Shown piece after piece: positions 6,603 to 7,184 of a DNA stretch of 7,184 nucleotides. The translations under genes and the position numbers were made by a program. Where the stretch lies: positions 9,354 to 16,537 of the forward strand of contig PMIW01000177.1 of assembly GCA_003158365.1 (NCBI GenBank), read 5' to 3'. The notes beneath the pieces were generated by a model that was not told the origin of the DNA, ran no database searches, and saw only the letters and a list, made by a program, of their open reading frames with translations. The stretch is from Ignavibacteriota bacterium (lineage in GTDB: Bacteria > Bacteroidota > Ignavibacteria > Tepidaquicellales > Tepidaquicellaceae). How positions within the stretch are numbered: position 1 is the stretch's first letter; each line of letters opens with the position of its first letter.

Positions 6603-7184
6603 TTACACCTTTACTTCTTTTTTTAAAAATTCTTCCGCAACTTCCGCAATTCCTTTTGCATCGAGCTTTAACATTTCGTGCAATTCATTCGGCTTGCCGT
6701 GCTCGATAAATTTATCAGGCAATCCGTGTATAAGAATCTCGTTCTTATAACTGTGCTGTTCTGCAAATTCAGATATGGCACTTCCGAATCCTCCGATTAT
6801 TGTATTATCTTCAACAGTTAAAATCTTTTTAAACTTCGAGAAAATATCGAAAAGCAATTCCCTGTCCAGTGGTTTTACGAATCTCATATTCACAACTTCA
6901 GCATCAATTCCTTTTTCTGCTAACTTTTCTGCTGCCTGCTCGGAATAAATTACCATGTTGCCTATTGCAAGAATGGCAATATCTTTTCCTTCCCTTACAA
7001 CTTCTGCTTTTCCGATTTCAATTTTTTCAAATTCACCGACCGGAACGCCTATTGCTTCACCTCTCGGATATCGCATTGCAATCGGACCTTTTTTATATTG
7101 AGTTGCAGTGAAAAGCATATTCCTTAATTCCGCTTCATCCTTCGGAGCCATTACTACCATGTTCGGAATCAATCTTAAATATGT
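6603..7184 (-). CDS. dxs: 1-deoxy-D-xylulose-5-phosphate synthase, C-terminal part (cut by window edge)
   Basis: DXS makes 1-deoxy-D-xylulose 5-phosphate from pyruvate and glyceraldehyde 3-phosphate with thiamine diphosphate, the entry step of the MEP isoprenoid pathway. The window holds the last 193 codons of what is usually about a 620-640 residue enzyme. The frame remains open to the edge, reading TYLRLIPNMVVMAPKDEAEL, a hallmark of DXS; the TTG at 7172 is an internal leucine codon, not a start. The end of the pyrimidine-binding domain shows IAMRYPRGEAIG. The transketolase C-terminal domain follows with ILAIGNMV, LTVEDNTIIGGFGSAISEF and the ending GLPDKFIEHGKPNELHEMLK, whose ihGlPd.fiehG pattern separates DXS from transketolase and pyruvate dehydrogenase E1 beta. 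miaB follows after 14 bp. The ThDP-binding N-terminal domain and the promoter lie outside the window. Confidence 0.97.
   Translation of the reverse strand, partial: TYLRLIPNMVVMAPKDEAELRNMLFTATQYKKGPIAMRYPRGEAIGVPVGEFEKIEIGKAEVVREGKDIAILAIGNMVIYSEQAAEKLAEKGIDAEVVNMRFVKPLDRELLFDIFSKFKKILTVEDNTIIGGFGSAISEFAEQHSYKNEILIHGLPDKFIEHGKPNELHEMLKLDAKGIAEVAEEFLKKEVKV

Noticed and set aside
7170..7172. TTG at 7172 as the start of the minus-strand DXS reading frame
   Set aside because: The codons before it (TYLR) continue the conserved DXS sequence to the edge, so this is a truncated gene.

Overview
The window is AT-rich chromosomal DNA from a diderm (Gram-negative-type) bacterium. It carries eight protein genes in two convergent blocks and no RNA genes, mobile elements or CRISPR. 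An EnvC-type amidase activator, an LpxL/HtrB-type lipid A acyltransferase and a GT9 heptosyltransferase-like enzyme together imply an outer membrane with lipooligosaccharide. Low GC, weak or absent Shine-Dalgarno sequences and the protein style suggest the Bacteroidota/Chlorobiota/Ignavibacteriota (FCB) group. That assignment is inference; no marker gene here proves it.

Plus strand, 1-3175: the 3' part of an EnvC-like M23-domain protein (start outside the window), a small GT2 glycosyltransferase starting at TTG, ribD (bifunctional riboflavin deaminase/reductase) and ribE (riboflavin synthase). Spacing is tight (7, 1 and 48 bp), so these are probably cotranscribed. RibD and RibE supply the early deaminase/reductase steps and the last step of riboflavin synthesis. 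ribBA and ribH are not in the window.

Minus strand, 7184-3165, in order of transcription: the 3' part of dxs (MEP isoprenoid pathway), miaB (2-methylthio modification of i6A37 in tRNA), a 130 bp gap, an LpxL/HtrB-family acyltransferase, and a GT9 glycosyltransferase. dxs-miaB (14 bp apart) and acyltransferase-GT9 (14 bp overlap) each look like a transcriptional pair. The two blocks meet tail to tail: ribE and the GT9 gene overlap by 11 bp at their stop codons.

The most notable observation is in the acyltransferase. Its natural ATG (5096) and N-terminal hydrophobic segment lie in a different frame from the catalytic part, and the two frames meet exactly at a run of nine T residues on the coding strand (4994-4986). 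One extra T gives a normal full-length protein of about 297 residues. This could be a homopolymer sequencing error, a phase-variable tract, or slippage-dependent expression. I see no evidence for a novel multi-gene system; the rest is ordinary housekeeping and envelope biosynthesis.
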